From: a virus
Direction: 5' to 3' (one strand)
Virus record (IMG/VR): IMGVR_UViG_3300020203_000057
Coordinates: 1-33,154 of that record
Length of the DNA stretch: 33,154 nucleotides
In this document: piece by piece, positions 1 to 5,985 of the stretch
Layout of the letters: each line of letters starts with the position of its first letter
How positions within the stretch are numbered: position 1 is the stretch's first letter
Translations under genes and position numbers: made by a program
Notes under the pieces: model-generated
What the model was told of the DNA's origin: nothing
Databases searched by the model: none
The model's input: only the letters and a program-made list of their open reading frames with translations

Positions 1-501
1 GACTTGTTCGAGTCTGCGGATGAGCGCGGACACTTCCGCTTCCACGTCGGCGCCTGCATTCCGTCGCCACTCGATGTCGGCGATGTCTTCGAGGATGGCC
101 GGTGTGTTGCTTGGCGCTGCGCCGCCCATCGGCTTTTCGGTGAACCACGCATCGACGGCAGCCTGGTACGCCGCCCAGTCCCCATTGCTGACGATGACGC
201 GACCGGAAGGGAGTTCGGTGACGGTCAGACAGCCAGCGTCACCACGACATCCCCATACGGTCACGTTCGGGAGGTTGGCCAACGCGATCAGTAGTCGGTG
301 CTGCGCCGGTGAAACCTTCTCGCCTTCGGCCTTCTCCTCGATGAACAGGACTCGCTTGCCGTCGTCGTCGATGGCGCGGTCGATGTCGGCGGCGCGTATC
401 TTCCTTGGGCCGTACAGGGGTTTCGCTGCGAGGAAGTCGTGGGTTCCCCAGTGCGAGTAGTGGGCTCGGCATTCCTTGCAGTGTCGGAGCCCGTCAGTCA
501 C
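1..501 (-). CDS. PD-(D/E)XK-like nuclease, partial (3' end beyond window)
   Basis: The frame opens with GTG at 501, whose GTGA overlaps the stop of the methyltransferase upstream, and runs 167 codons without a stop to the window edge. An N-terminal knuckle (C8, C11, H14, H17) is followed by an acidic strand with D39 and D41 (AADID) and a hydrophobic strand ending in I-E-E-K at 54-57. This D...ExK arrangement is typical of the PD-(D/E)XK fold in small phage nucleases and Holliday-junction-type enzymes. The conserved glutamine of such folds could be Q67. The family is inferred from this pattern only, so it could be a non-catalytic relative. It is translationally coupled to the DNA methyltransferase, which suggests a DNA-processing or modification role. 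The true length is unknown. Confidence 0.6.
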   Translation of the reverse strand, partial: MTDGLRHCKECRAHYSHWGTHDFLAAKPLYGPRKIRAADIDRAIDDDGKRVLFIEEKAEGEKVSPAQHRLLIALANLPNVTVWGCRGDAGCLTVTELPSGRVIVSNGDWAAYQAAVDAWFTEKPMGGAAPSNTPAILEDIADIEWRRNAGADVEAEVSALIRRLEQV

Positions 502-1466
502 AGCGTCGCCCCAAACCGGTCGAAGGTGGAACGAAACCCGGCGTGGTCTGGTCCGAGGTAGAGGAACACCTGGCCTTGCAGCGGTGACAGTGAGGGTCGA
601 TCCGGATACCAGAACCGGATACGGCCAGCAGGGAAGCACAGGGCGGTCGAGCACTTGGCGAGCTTCTGGAACCATGCGGTCTCGGTTCCGTTGTTGACGA
701 GCACGACCGCCTGAGTGGTGCGACCGGCCTCGTGTTCCTCCACGAGCTTGTCGACGAACTTGCCGATGAGTGCCCCACCGTAGGGTGGGTTCATCCACAC
801 GCGCCCATCCCATGGTTGTTCGAGGCCGTCGTTGTCGATGCTGTAGAACCGGTCTGCTTTCACGACGTCGTTCGCCGTCTCGGTCGATGCCGGGTCAAGG
901 TCAATTCCACCCATGACGGTGCGAGCTGCCTCAATGAACTGCGTTGGCGTGTACCACTCGTTCTCGCCGGAGTTGTGCCCGACGTGCGTCCCGTTGGCCT
1001 TTTTGAGCAGTTCGCTTCGGCTGATCTCGCGACCTTCGACGGTCGCTGCGGCAGTCATTTCGGTGATGGCGTTGTCGTCGTATGTGGCTGCGAGTTTGCG
1101 CGACTCGGCGATGCGGCGACTATCAAGACCCAACTCCTCGAGCGTTGCTGGCGCGTTGGGCGTGACCGTCGGAGTAATGCCCGTCGGACGGGCATTACTT
1201 TGGCGAGGGCAGCCCTTACCGGCGATGCTGCCCTGGGCTTGGCCGTCATCCACGATCTTCGACAGACGCAACTCGGCGCGCAGCCTGATCGACGTCGCAT
1301 GGTTCACGGCCGAGGTCCCGAGCTTCATCTGACGGGCGTAGACGCGTGCCGCCTCCGCCATATCGATGAGGCCCTTGGCGTCGTCGGTGGTCGAAACCCT
1401 CGCCAAGATGCTGTCGGCTTCAGTCAGCAGTTCGATGACTGATCCTGTGCGTTCGAGTTCGGTCAC
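498..1466 (-). CDS. Phage DNA N6-adenine methyltransferase (Dam-like) with N-terminal extension
   Basis: A 322-residue protein. Residues about 165-322 match the phage DNA N-6-adenine methyltransferase family (PF05869 type): EWYTP at 170-174, IDLDPAS at 188-194, and the catalytic N-P-P-Y-G at 226-230. Such enzymes transfer methyl from S-adenosylmethionine to adenine in phage DNA. Residues 1-80 form a separate helical domain (a run of A/E/R-rich helices), and a Pro/Thr-rich linker (about 82-108) joins the two. I chose the GTG at 1466 because GGAG lies five bases upstream. A TTG at 1547 would add 27 Pro/Arg-rich residues with no ribosome site. The linker is encoded by a perfect palindrome (separate entry). 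Likely role: protection of phage DNA from host restriction. Confidence 0.85.
   Translation of the reverse strand: MTELERTGSVIELLTEADSILARVSTTDDAKGLIDMAEAARVYARQMKLGTSAVNHATSIRLRAELRLSKIVDDGQAQGSIAGKGCPRQSNARPTGITPTVTPNAPATLEELGLDSRRIAESRKLAATYDDNAITEMTAAATVEGREISRSELLKKANGTHVGHNSGENEWYTPTQFIEAARTVMGGIDLDPASTETANDVVKADRFYSIDNDGLEQPWDGRVWMNPPYGGALIGKFVDKLVEEHEAGRTTQAVVLVNNGTETAWFQKLAKCSTALCFPAGRIRFWYPDRPSLSPLQGQVFLYLGPDHAGFRSTFDRFGATL
1173..1199. repeat. 27-bp perfect palindrome inside the methyltransferase linker
   Basis: Arms 1173-1185 and 1187-1199 are exact 13-base reverse complements around a single central base (1186). The palindrome encodes the S-N-A-R-P-T-G-I-T part of the linker between the N-terminal domain and the methyltransferase domain. 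An exact palindrome this long is unexpected in coding sequence. It could be an operator, a hairpin in the mRNA, or the scar of a mobile palindromic repeat. Confidence 0.85.
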
Positions 1467-1530
1467 GTGGTCTCCATACGGTGGTCCCTGGTACGGTTGG
1501 AAACGCTCCGGGGCCGGTACGGGACGCAAT

Positions 1531-1544
1531 CCCCGGCTCCGGGG
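1531..1544. repeat. GC-rich palindrome between dpdA-like gene and methyltransferase
   Basis: CCCCGGCTCCGGGG is a perfect dyad five bases beyond the dpdA-like stop codon. It is the only sizeable non-coding gap (1467-1548) in the left-end operon. It may fold as a short stem with a four-base loop, but no T run follows, so a terminator role is weak. An operator is equally possible. Confidence 0.45.
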
Positions 1545-1548
1545 CAAC

Positions 1549-2355
1549 TCACGCTAGCACGTTGCGTTGAATGAGCAGCCCGGTGTCGTAGCTGCGTGTC
1601 GGGTGTGCGAACCGAAGCGTCATCGGTACCGGTCGGTCGTCGTGGTCGAGCGCACGCTCACGCCATTGCAGTGCGTGGGTCCAGCAGTTAGCGCACGTCT
1701 TGACGCCCGTGTGTGGGCATGGGGCGACGCGGCGACCTCTCGCGGACCAACTCATCGAGTCTGCTGAGGTGAGCATCCATCCGTAGCGTCGCAGCCCTTC
1801 GGACTTCACTCCGAAGCCGTGGAGTCGCAGACCGTGGAGCGAGGCGACGAGTTCGGCGATCTCGTCGGTTGCTTGTCGGCGGCACACCGAGCCGAGCCCG
1901 ACGAGGTCGCAGGCTTCGAGGTCGACGCCGGCAGTCGCGTACATCCCGATGTGTGAGTGGTAGTCGCTGATCGTCCATCCTTGCAGCACCGGGATGGTCT
2001 TGGGTTGCGTGGCGTGCAGCGTGAGGTATGACTCGATCGTGAGCGCCTGGTGCTGCTCGACGGTCTTGCCGGTCTTGGCGAGCATGAACGGTTCGCACAT
2101 CCAGTCTTGTGGCGCGCACCAGTCCAGCATCCCTATCTCGGTGTCGTAGCGCTCGATCGCCTCGGTGTACTCGGCCGGCGTCGTCTGCCATCTACCGAAC
2201 ATCGACAGCTCGGTGAACCCTCCCGAGTCGAGCGCCCATGATGTCGCCGCCTTCGGCATGGTCTTGCGCTTCGTCAGTCGACGGTGCGACACGAACAGCG
2301 GCACGGCTGGCCGTGTCAGCCAGTGCGGCATGTGCGTGCCGAGGTAGAACCTCAT
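1549..2355 (-). CDS. dpdA: DpdA-like queuine-tRNA-transglycosylase-family protein (7-deazaguanine DNA modification)
   Basis: 268 residues with TGT/DpdA-type signatures: LDSGGF at 42-47, APQDW at 81-85, VLQGW at 123-127, GLGSVCRRQ at 153-161, LHGFG at 178-182 and SADSMSWS at 197-204. A zinc-site candidate is C213, C221, C224 and H227. The family is known for exchanging guanine for 7-deazaguanine derivatives; DpdA acts on DNA rather than tRNA, which shields phage DNA from restriction. ATG at 2355 overlaps the HNH stop (ATGA). The last ~20 residues (A-H-P-T-R-S-Y-D then G-L-L) copy the end of the neighbouring HNH protein and are encoded by a 37-bp direct repeat, so the C-terminus is chimeric. 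No preQ0 synthesis genes are visible here, so the base would have to come from the host or from genes outside the window. Confidence 0.83.
   Translation of the reverse strand: MRFYLGTHMPHWLTRPAVPLFVSHRRLTKRKTMPKAATSWALDSGGFTELSMFGRWQTTPAEYTEAIERYDTEIGMLDWCAPQDWMCEPFMLAKTGKTVEQHQALTIESYLTLHATQPKTIPVLQGWTISDYHSHIGMYATAGVDLEACDLVGLGSVCRRQATDEIAELVASLHGLRLHGFGVKSEGLRRYGWMLTSADSMSWSARGRRVAPCPHTGVKTCANCWTHALQWRERALDHDDRPVPMTLRFAHPTRSYDTGLLIQRNVLA
1573..1609. repeat. 37-bp direct repeat, copy 1 (3' end of dpdA-like gene)
   Basis: Matches 2364-2400 at 36 of 37 positions. On the minus strand both copies are read in the same frame and give A-H-P-T-R-S-Y-D-(T/N)-G-L-L. The spacing between copies is 791 bp, so everything between them, essentially the whole dpdA-like gene, is bracketed by the repeat. 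Confidence 0.95.
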
Positions 2356-2627
2356 CGTCGGACGAGCAGCCCGTTGTCGTAGCTGCGTGTCGGGTGTGCG
2401 TGTACGTGTGCGTGGTGGTGCTCACACAGCGTGATCAGCCGGTCGGGGTCGTGGATGGCCGGGTCCCTGTCACCGCCCATCTGACGGGGCTTGCGGTGAT
2501 GTACGACGAGTCGGCCGGCGCAGTCGTCAGCCCGATACTCGGGGTCGTGGTCAGGTGCCTGGCAGCGCCAGTTGTCTCGGGTGAGGATCTGGTCGTGTCG
2601 TCCTGCGGGCATCGGGTTGCGGGCCAT
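2352..2627 (-). CDS. HNH endonuclease
   Basis: 91 residues. C22 and C36 form a zinc-type pair, VVHHRKP at 41-47 carries the catalytic histidines, and LCEHHH at 67-72 supplies the closing part of the beta-beta-alpha metal fold. This is the compact HNH type common in actinobacterial phages, where it nicks or cuts DNA (homing, packaging or host DNA). ATG at 2627 has GGAG five bases upstream. Its start lies 77 bases inside the 3' end of the upstream zinc-knuckle gene, and its stop overlaps the dpdA-like start. Its C-terminus is the natural HNH ending that the dpdA-like protein also carries. Confidence 0.85.
   Translation of the reverse strand: MARNPMPAGRHDQILTRDNWRCQAPDHDPEYRADDCAGRLVVHHRKPRQMGGDRDPAIHDPDRLITLCEHHHAHVHAHPTRSYDNGLLVRR
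2364..2400. repeat. 37-bp direct repeat, copy 2 (3' end of HNH gene)
   Basis: Partner of 1573-1609 (36 of 37 identical). It encodes the last residues of the HNH protein before L-V-R-R and the stop. HNH proteins of this class usually end in a similar H-P...Y...G-L-L sequence, so this copy is probably the original and the other the derived one. Confidence 0.95.
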
Positions 2628-2793
2628 CGGTACTCCATGGTCGTTGATGTGTGCCGAGCCGGTCAGCGTTGATCGTGAGGGTGCAGTCGTTGCAGCGCCG
2701 CCAGCGTTTCGGTCCGATGTGTGTGCTCCCGGTGTTCGGGCACCATTCGCAGCCCTGTGCGAGGTCGTGACCGGCGTCGCCTGGCAATGTCAT
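2551..2793 (-). CDS. Small zinc-knuckle protein, unknown function
   Basis: 80 residues with two CxxC pairs (C-E-W-C near 15-18 and C-N-D-C near 34-37) that could bind one zinc, followed by an Arg/Pro-rich tail. ATG at 2793 overlaps the upstream stop (ATGA). The last ~25 codons overlap the HNH gene in another frame. They look like HNH sequence read out of frame, so the original 3' end may have been replaced when the HNH gene arrived. I do not recognise the family. Confidence 0.5.
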   Translation of the reverse strand: MTLPGDAGHDLAQGCEWCPNTGSTHIGPKRWRRCNDCTLTINADRLGTHQRPWSTDGPQPDARRTTRPDPHPRQLALPGT

Positions 2794-2981
2794 GGTTTGA
2801 CGACTACTTGCCGCTCTCGTTGATAGGCGCGCTCGACTTCGGCGCAACCGTCGCACACCGTCTCACCGTTGCGGCGATGACGGGCAGCAGCAGCACGAGA
2901 CGGGCACGGCTGCGGGATACGTGCAGGGCCGCCGCGCACCTTGTCGCGATGGCGGCGGGCGTACTCGGGTGAACCCGTCAT
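2790..2981 (-). CDS. Small basic zinc-knuckle protein
   Basis: 63 residues, strongly basic (many Arg/Lys), with C26 and, near 43-46, C-D-G-C, plus intervening His/Arg residues. The ending of the type 'GE-x-V-C-D-G-C...Y' recalls small zinc-finger proteins common in actinophages. ATG at 2981 overlaps the upstream stop. DNA or RNA binding is a reasonable guess, not shown. Confidence 0.6.
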   Translation of the reverse strand: MTGSPEYARRHRDKVRGGPARIPQPCPSRAAAARHRRNGETVCDGCAEVERAYQRERQVVVKP

Positions 2982-3208
2982 GACGTTTCCGTCCCCGATG
3001 CTTTCTTGGCGTTACGTGCGATGCACTTCTCGCAGGTCACTTCGGACAAATCTGCGTCAACCTCAATCACGCCGCCCCTGGCTGGTGTCCCGCACTGCGG
3101 GAGGAACACCTCGCCCCACGGCTTCGTGATGGCGACACCGTCGTGCACCTCCGTGCCGTTTCCGATCATCACGTTGGTGAATCGCATGTCGCTTGCGGTG
3201 GTGGTCAT
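2978..3208 (-). CDS. Hypothetical protein with C-terminal CxxC
   Basis: 76 residues. The middle is beta-rich (VAITKPWGEVFLPQCG), with one Cys near 39 and a C-E-K-C pair near 59-62, so it is a plausible three- or four-ligand zinc site. ATG at 3208 overlaps the stop of the upstream gene (ATGA). Family not recognised. Confidence 0.6.
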   Translation of the reverse strand: MTTTASDMRFTNVMIGNGTEVHDGVAITKPWGEVFLPQCGTPARGGVIEVDADLSEVTCEKCIARNAKKASGTETS

Positions 3209-3546
3209 CGTGTGATGTCGCTGTACTTGACGGCGGTCGCGCCGTTGACGCCGGGGAGTTGAACCAGGATCCGGCCGATGCTCTTGTGGAAGCCGACGAC
3301 GACACCCCGGCCGCCGGGGGTTGTGACATGGTCGTTGTAGCCGACTATGCGGCCGTTCAGTGTCGGGGCGTAGTACCCGTCACCGCCGGGCGTGTTGCCG
3401 GTCAGTCGGAACTTCGTGCCGTTCATTCCTGGTTGGGGTGTCCCCATCACTTGCTCCACCGTGCCGGTGCGGTCAAACATTACGAAGTCGCCGTGGCTCA
3501 GGGTGCGGGTTGGGAGGACGTGGTCGGTGGTTGCTGTGTTGCTCAT
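3205..3546 (-). CDS. Hypothetical protein, first gene after a leaderless-type promoter
   Basis: 113 residues rich in Gly, Val and Thr with short beta-like segments (GDFVMF, GRGVVVGF, GRILVQL), suggesting a small beta-barrel. There is no known motif. I chose ATG at 3546 over an in-frame start at 3564 because a -10 box (TATAGT) ends seven bases upstream of 3546, which would place the transcription start at or next to this ATG. It heads the left-end operon (3546 to 1), in which genes are coupled by short overlaps down to the dpdA-like gene. Confidence 0.65.
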   Translation of the reverse strand: MSNTATTDHVLPTRTLSHGDFVMFDRTGTVEQVMGTPQPGMNGTKFRLTGNTPGGDGYYAPTLNGRIVGYNDHVTTPGGRGVVVGFHKSIGRILVQLPGVNGATAVKYSDITR

Positions 3547-3553
3547 GTCAATC

Positions 3554-3582
3554 ACTATACACAAGTCGTTAGCGTTTGTCTA
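3554..3582 (-). promoter_or_regulatory. Sigma-70-type promoter, probably leaderless
   Basis: On the minus strand: -35 TAGACA (3582-3577), 17-bp spacer, -10 TATAGT (3559-3554) with an upstream TGTG that adds an extended -10. Only seven bases separate the -10 from the ATG at 3546, so transcription should begin at or beside the start codon and no Shine-Dalgarno sequence is available. Leaderless mRNAs are common in Actinobacteria. Confidence 0.65.
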
Positions 3583-3605
3583 CACATTCCGTAAGATTCT
3601 TTCCA

Positions 3606-3631
3606 GGCTCATCGGCTCATCGGCTCGTCGG
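3606..3631. repeat. Short tandem repeat, 3 x 8 bp
   Basis: GGCTCATC, GGCTCATC, GGCTCGTC followed by GG, straddling the stop codon (3617) of the 48-residue gene. It is probably a slippage product; no function is evident. Confidence 0.7.
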
Positions 3632-3763
3632 TTTCTTGCACACGGCGCGCCCACACGTCCCGGTCAGCAGCTTCCACACATCCTCGATCGGTACCCACAC
3701 GATCTCTGTGCGACACCAGCATTCGACCTGCACGTCATCACCTGAGCGAGGGTTGCGTGTCAT
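3617..3763 (-). CDS. 48-residue Cys-rich protein
   Basis: The sequence has C-W-C at 15-17 and T-C-G-R-A-V-C near the C-terminus, giving four cysteines for a possible zinc ribbon in a very short protein. ATG at 3763 overlaps the upstream stop (ATGA). It is the last gene of the operon that starts at 6841; the promoter for the next operon lies just past its stop. Confidence 0.6.
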   Translation of the reverse strand: MTRNPRSGDDVQVECWCRTEIVWVPIEDVWKLLTGTCGRAVCKKPTSR

Positions 3764-3882
3764 CGAATCACCAACGCGACGAACAGCGCCAGGATGACCA
3801 GCCACGGCCCGAGCGTGATCGCGAGCAGCAGCAGGCAGCCGATCACGAACCGTCGCCACTCGGCGCTGTCGTTGTCGCTCAC
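3760..3882 (-). CDS. 40-residue membrane protein
   Basis: GTG at 3882 overlaps the HNH stop (GTGA). A short polar N-terminus (about 12 residues) is followed by a continuous hydrophobic stretch from about residue 13 to 38 (F-V-I-G-C-L-L-L-L-A-I then L-V-I-L-A-L-F-V-A-L). This is enough for one long or two short membrane helices. Function unknown. Confidence 0.6.
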   Translation of the reverse strand: MSDNDSAEWRRFVIGCLLLLAITLGPWLVILALFVALVIR

Positions 3883-4187
3883 GTGAACCACCTTCGGCTT
3901 GTCGGGTTGCCGTTGCGTCGTTTCGCTCGTTCGTGCTTCAACTTGCCGCCGAACGTGAAGTTGCATGTCGACGCCTCGGGTGCGAGCGGCGAGTTCGGGT
4001 CGGAGTCGATGACGTGACCGGCAGTCCAGAACGCCGCACGGCCATCCTTGTGTGGTCGGTGCTCGGCCAGGGTCTTGCCGCAGCGCCAGCATGTCGTCAG
4101 CGGATCTCGTCGAGCGTGAGCGACGAGGGTGCGTGCGTTGCGTGCGTAGCTGCCCTTGTAGTGCGCCGGCTTCGGACGGTAGCTCAT
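3879..4187 (-). CDS. HNH endonuclease-like protein
   Basis: 102 residues. C-W-R-C at 33-36 forms a zinc knuckle, AGHVID at 56-61 is the central His-containing HNH strand, and C75-N76 closes the motif (SPLAPE-x-S-x-C-N). This pattern matches small phage HNH proteins of the 'HVID...SPLAPEH..CN' type. The C-terminus is basic, as expected for DNA contact. ATG at 4187 overlaps the upstream stop. It is the second of three HNH genes in the window. Confidence 0.75.
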   Translation of the reverse strand: MSYRPKPAHYKGSYARNARTLVAHARRDPLTTCWRCGKTLAEHRPHKDGRAAFWTAGHVIDSDPNSPLAPEASTCNFTFGGKLKHERAKRRNGNPTSRRWFT

Positions 4188-4384
4188 GCGTCGACCGGTG
4201 CCCGACGCAGGTCGCTGATCGGGATCTGCTGGCCGCAGGTGCCGCACACAGCGATCGTGCCGTGCTGCGGTGTCGTGCCGTCGAGCAGGATCACGTTTGA
4301 CGCTCGGATTGGGTGGCCAGATCGAACCGGGCCGTAATGGCGTAGAGCCACGTGCAGGTCGCGGTGCCACAGGTCGACGATCAT
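4184..4384 (-). CDS. 66-residue protein with CxxC
   Basis: ATG at 4384, coupled to its neighbours by four-base overlaps on both sides. It has a His-rich N-terminal half (H7, H11, H16) and C-G-T-C near 47-50, followed by a short helix. A zinc site is possible. Not recognised. Confidence 0.55.
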   Translation of the reverse strand: MIVDLWHRDLHVALRHYGPVRSGHPIRASNVILLDGTTPQHGTIAVCGTCGQQIPISDLRRAPVDA

Positions 4385-4566
4385 CGCCGCGACCCCGATC
4401 GTCGCCACTGCAAGCCGAGCACTCGCTCGCCTCGAAGTCGAAGGTACGCACCTCGCGACAGATCCGACTGCCACAGCCGCGCCCGAGCGGACGAGCCTGT
4501 GTGGCCTGCGTAGGCGCGCAACCACCACCCGAAGCGCTCGACCACGATCTCTCCCTCCCCGCCCAT
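4381..4566 (-). CDS. 61-residue basic protein, unknown
   Basis: ATG at 4566 sits in TGATG with the upstream stop; a GTG one codon earlier is an equal alternative. The protein is Arg/Trp/Gly-rich, with no cysteine and no membrane helix. The case for a real gene rests mainly on the exact coupling at both ends and the lack of any other gene here. Confidence 0.5.
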   Translation of the reverse strand: MGGEGEIVVERFGWWLRAYAGHTGSSARARLWQSDLSRGAYLRLRGERVLGLQWRRSGSRR

Positions 4567-4832
4567 CACAGCACGATCCCTTGCCGTTCGAGCAGATCGG
4601 CACGGATGTGGTCGCGTTGGTCGTACCAGCCGGTGAACTCACCGGGTGGCGGTGGGATCGTCGTCGCGGCACGCAGCGCGATCATGCAGGCCGGACAAGA
4701 TACGACGAACTCGGTGAGTGCGGTCGGTGGTCGCTCGGGGTCCTGACAGGCATCTCGACGACGCACGCGATCGCGCGGTCCGACAACCAACTCAGGAACG
4801 ATCACGTTCACGGCCCGTTCCGAGTCGTTCAT
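4566..4832 (-). CDS. 88-residue protein with CxxC
   Basis: ATG at 4832 overlaps the stop of the tiny membrane gene (ATGA). The middle contains SCPAC near 45-49, a cysteine also occurs near 29, and the C-terminal half is Trp/Arg/Asp-rich (GWYDQRDHIRADLLERQ). The family is not known to me; a zinc knuckle is plausible. Confidence 0.6.
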   Translation of the reverse strand: MNDSERAVNVIVPELVVGPRDRVRRRDACQDPERPPTALTEFVVSCPACMIALRAATTIPPPPGEFTGWYDQRDHIRADLLERQGIVL

Positions 4833-4912
4833 CGTCGGGTCAGCTTTCCGTCGAGCCACACGATCGCTGCGACCAGCACCACCAACGCGATGATTGCCTG
4901 CAGATCAGTCAC
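4829..4912 (-). CDS. 27-residue single-helix membrane protein
   Basis: Too short for usual gene callers. GTG at 4912 has GGAG eight bases upstream, and the frame runs T-D-L-Q then about 16 hydrophobic residues (A-I-I-A-L-V-V-L-V-A-A-I-V-W-L) and a basic tail K-L-T-R-R. It overlaps the upstream gene by 8 bases, and its stop overlaps the next start (ATGA). The coupling on both sides and the clean helix support it. Confidence 0.6.
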   Translation of the reverse strand: MTDLQAIIALVVLVAAIVWLDGKLTRR

Positions 4913-5168
4913 GCTTTGTGCTCCGATGATCGGCGGCGTTCGGACACGTCACGCTGTGGCTGAGATAGCGGTACTCGGTGAGCGTGCGTGTCGGGTTCAC
5001 TGCGACGACCGGGGTCGGCATCGCAGGTGGCCCGCCACGCCACTCGACGACCCCGAGGTTGCCGAGCGTGATCGCTTCGGCGTCGAGCGGTACCCGTTTG
5101 CCTGTCGTCGCCGAGATCGCCCAACGCATCTTCGCCCCACACGACGAACAGGTGCCATCAGACCTCAT
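4905..5168 (-). CDS. Zinc-finger-like protein, unknown
   Basis: 87 residues with C-S-S-C at 7-10 followed by M-R-W and G-K-R-V-P-L-D. This pattern recurs in small phage proteins with an N-terminal zinc ribbon ('CxxCG...W..t..Gk..PlD'). A second set of ligands lies near the C-terminus (H-S-V-T-C then a His). ATG at 5168 lies 11 bases inside the upstream gene. Function unknown. Confidence 0.6.
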   Translation of the reverse strand: MRSDGTCSSCGAKMRWAISATTGKRVPLDAEAITLGNLGVVEWRGGPPAMPTPVVAVNPTRTLTEYRYLSHSVTCPNAADHRSTKRD

Positions 5169-5349
5169 CGGGCCACTCCTGACGCATCGGACGGAACATG
5201 AACGACGCACCGCTCAGGTCGCCGCTGACGCGATGCGCCTCGACAGCGTGCCACCATGCGTTCCACCGCAGATCGGCAGCTCGACGTCGACGCCAGCGCA
5301 GTGCAGTCTTCGGATGGCGCAGCGAGTAGCGCCACAGCGGCCAGTTCAT
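5158..5349 (-). CDS. 63-residue Arg/Trp-rich protein
   Basis: ATG at 5349 overlaps the upstream stop (ATGA). The protein is very rich in Arg and Trp in its first 40 residues (R-W-R-R-R-R-A-A-D-L-R-W-N-A-W-W), which suggests nucleic acid or membrane-surface binding. No known motif. Confidence 0.55.
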   Translation of the reverse strand: MNWPLWRYSLRHPKTALRWRRRRAADLRWNAWWHAVEAHRVSGDLSGASFMFRPMRQEWPDEV

Positions 5350-5579
5350 GTCACGATCCCGATGATGTCGGCGACAGCGACCGGGCGGATCGTGTCGCGA
5401 TGCTCGTTCGGGAACCGCACCCCGCACATCGTCGGGTCGCCGTGACGACACCTGACCGTCTTGCGTGGGTTCGGGTTGGCTGGCGGTGCGTACACGATCA
5501 CTCCGGTGCGACCGTCGAGCAGCGTCACCGTGGCTCGCGCCTTCGCAGCAGCGACGAGCGCCTTGTTGGCTGCGCTCAC
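5346..5579 (-). CDS. 77-residue hypothetical protein
   Basis: GTG at 5579 is in GTGA with the upstream stop. An N-terminal helix (ANKALVAAAKA) is followed by a beta-type segment (TVTLLDGRTGVIVYAP) and two cysteines about 10 residues apart (C-R-H-G-D, M-C-G-V-R), then a hydrophobic C-terminus. Family not recognised. Confidence 0.55.
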   Translation of the reverse strand: MSAANKALVAAAKARATVTLLDGRTGVIVYAPPANPNPRKTVRCRHGDPTMCGVRFPNEHRDTIRPVAVADIIGIVT

Positions 5580-5671
5580 GAGGTAGCCGCCAGCACTACG
5601 GCGGCCGCAGAGAACAGGATCGCCAGAACGGCAAGCATCCGTGCAGTGTTGGCGTGATGGTCGGTGTTCAT
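5576..5671 (-). CDS. 31-residue single-helix membrane protein
   Basis: ATG at 5671 follows the conserved leader that ends AAGGAGCATCCACCC, as at three operon heads. An ATG at 5704, coupled to the upstream stop, would lengthen it by 11 residues. A polar N-terminus with three His is followed by one hydrophobic helix (M-L-A-V-L-A-I-L-F-S-A-A-A-V-V-L-A). Role unknown. Confidence 0.6.
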   Translation of the reverse strand: MNTDHHANTARMLAVLAILFSAAAVVLAATS

Positions 5672-5703
5672 GGGTGGATGCTCCTTGTGTTGGTGGTTGG
5701 TCA
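5672..5703 (-). promoter_or_regulatory. Conserved translation leader
   Basis: The minus-strand segment carries CCAACCACCAACACAAGGAG then CATCCACCC before the ATG, nearly the leader found at 6842, 9813 and 15451. No -10/-35 pair is seen upstream, so here it appears to act only as a strong ribosome site. Confidence 0.6.
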
Positions 5704-5985
5704 TCGCAGCCACGGTCGTGGCAGGTCGAGTTCGTCGAGAAACAGCATGCGGTCCCCGGTCGCAGCGAACCGGGCCGGCTCCGGGCGAGGCTCCCAGATC
5801 GCCACGCCGGCGCGTGCTGCAGCGAACGCCTTGCGGATCGAGAACAGGTTCCCGGCGACATCGATGTGGACACGCCGATCCTCCGGTGACATCTCGGTGT
5901 GGATCTGGTGCGGTTGGATGCCGCACGTCGTGCAGGCCACCTCGTCGCCCGGGTACTCGCGCCACGAATGCACGTGAGCGTTCAT
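5701..5985 (-). CDS. 94-residue protein with N-terminal zinc knuckle
   Basis: H4, H6 and C18-T-T-C21 near the N-terminus form a likely zinc site (H-V-H-S-W...C-T-T-C-G). This resembles the 'H.W......C..CG' entry motif of many small phage proteins. The remainder is helical with a conserved-looking F-S-I-R-K-A-F. ATG at 5985 overlaps the upstream stop. Function unknown. Confidence 0.6.
   Translation of the reverse strand: MNAHVHSWREYPGDEVACTTCGIQPHQIHTEMSPEDRRVHIDVAGNLFSIRKAFAAARAGVAIWEPRPEPARFAATGDRMLFLDELDLPRPWLR

Noticed and set aside
1573-2400. 37-bp repeats as a phage attachment or transposon end pair
   Set aside because: The repeats are direct, coding and part of HNH-type protein ends, with no integrase or transposase between or beside them.
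3606-3631. CRISPR-like or regulatory direct repeats
   Set aside because: Three 8-bp units without spacers; simple slippage is enough to explain them.
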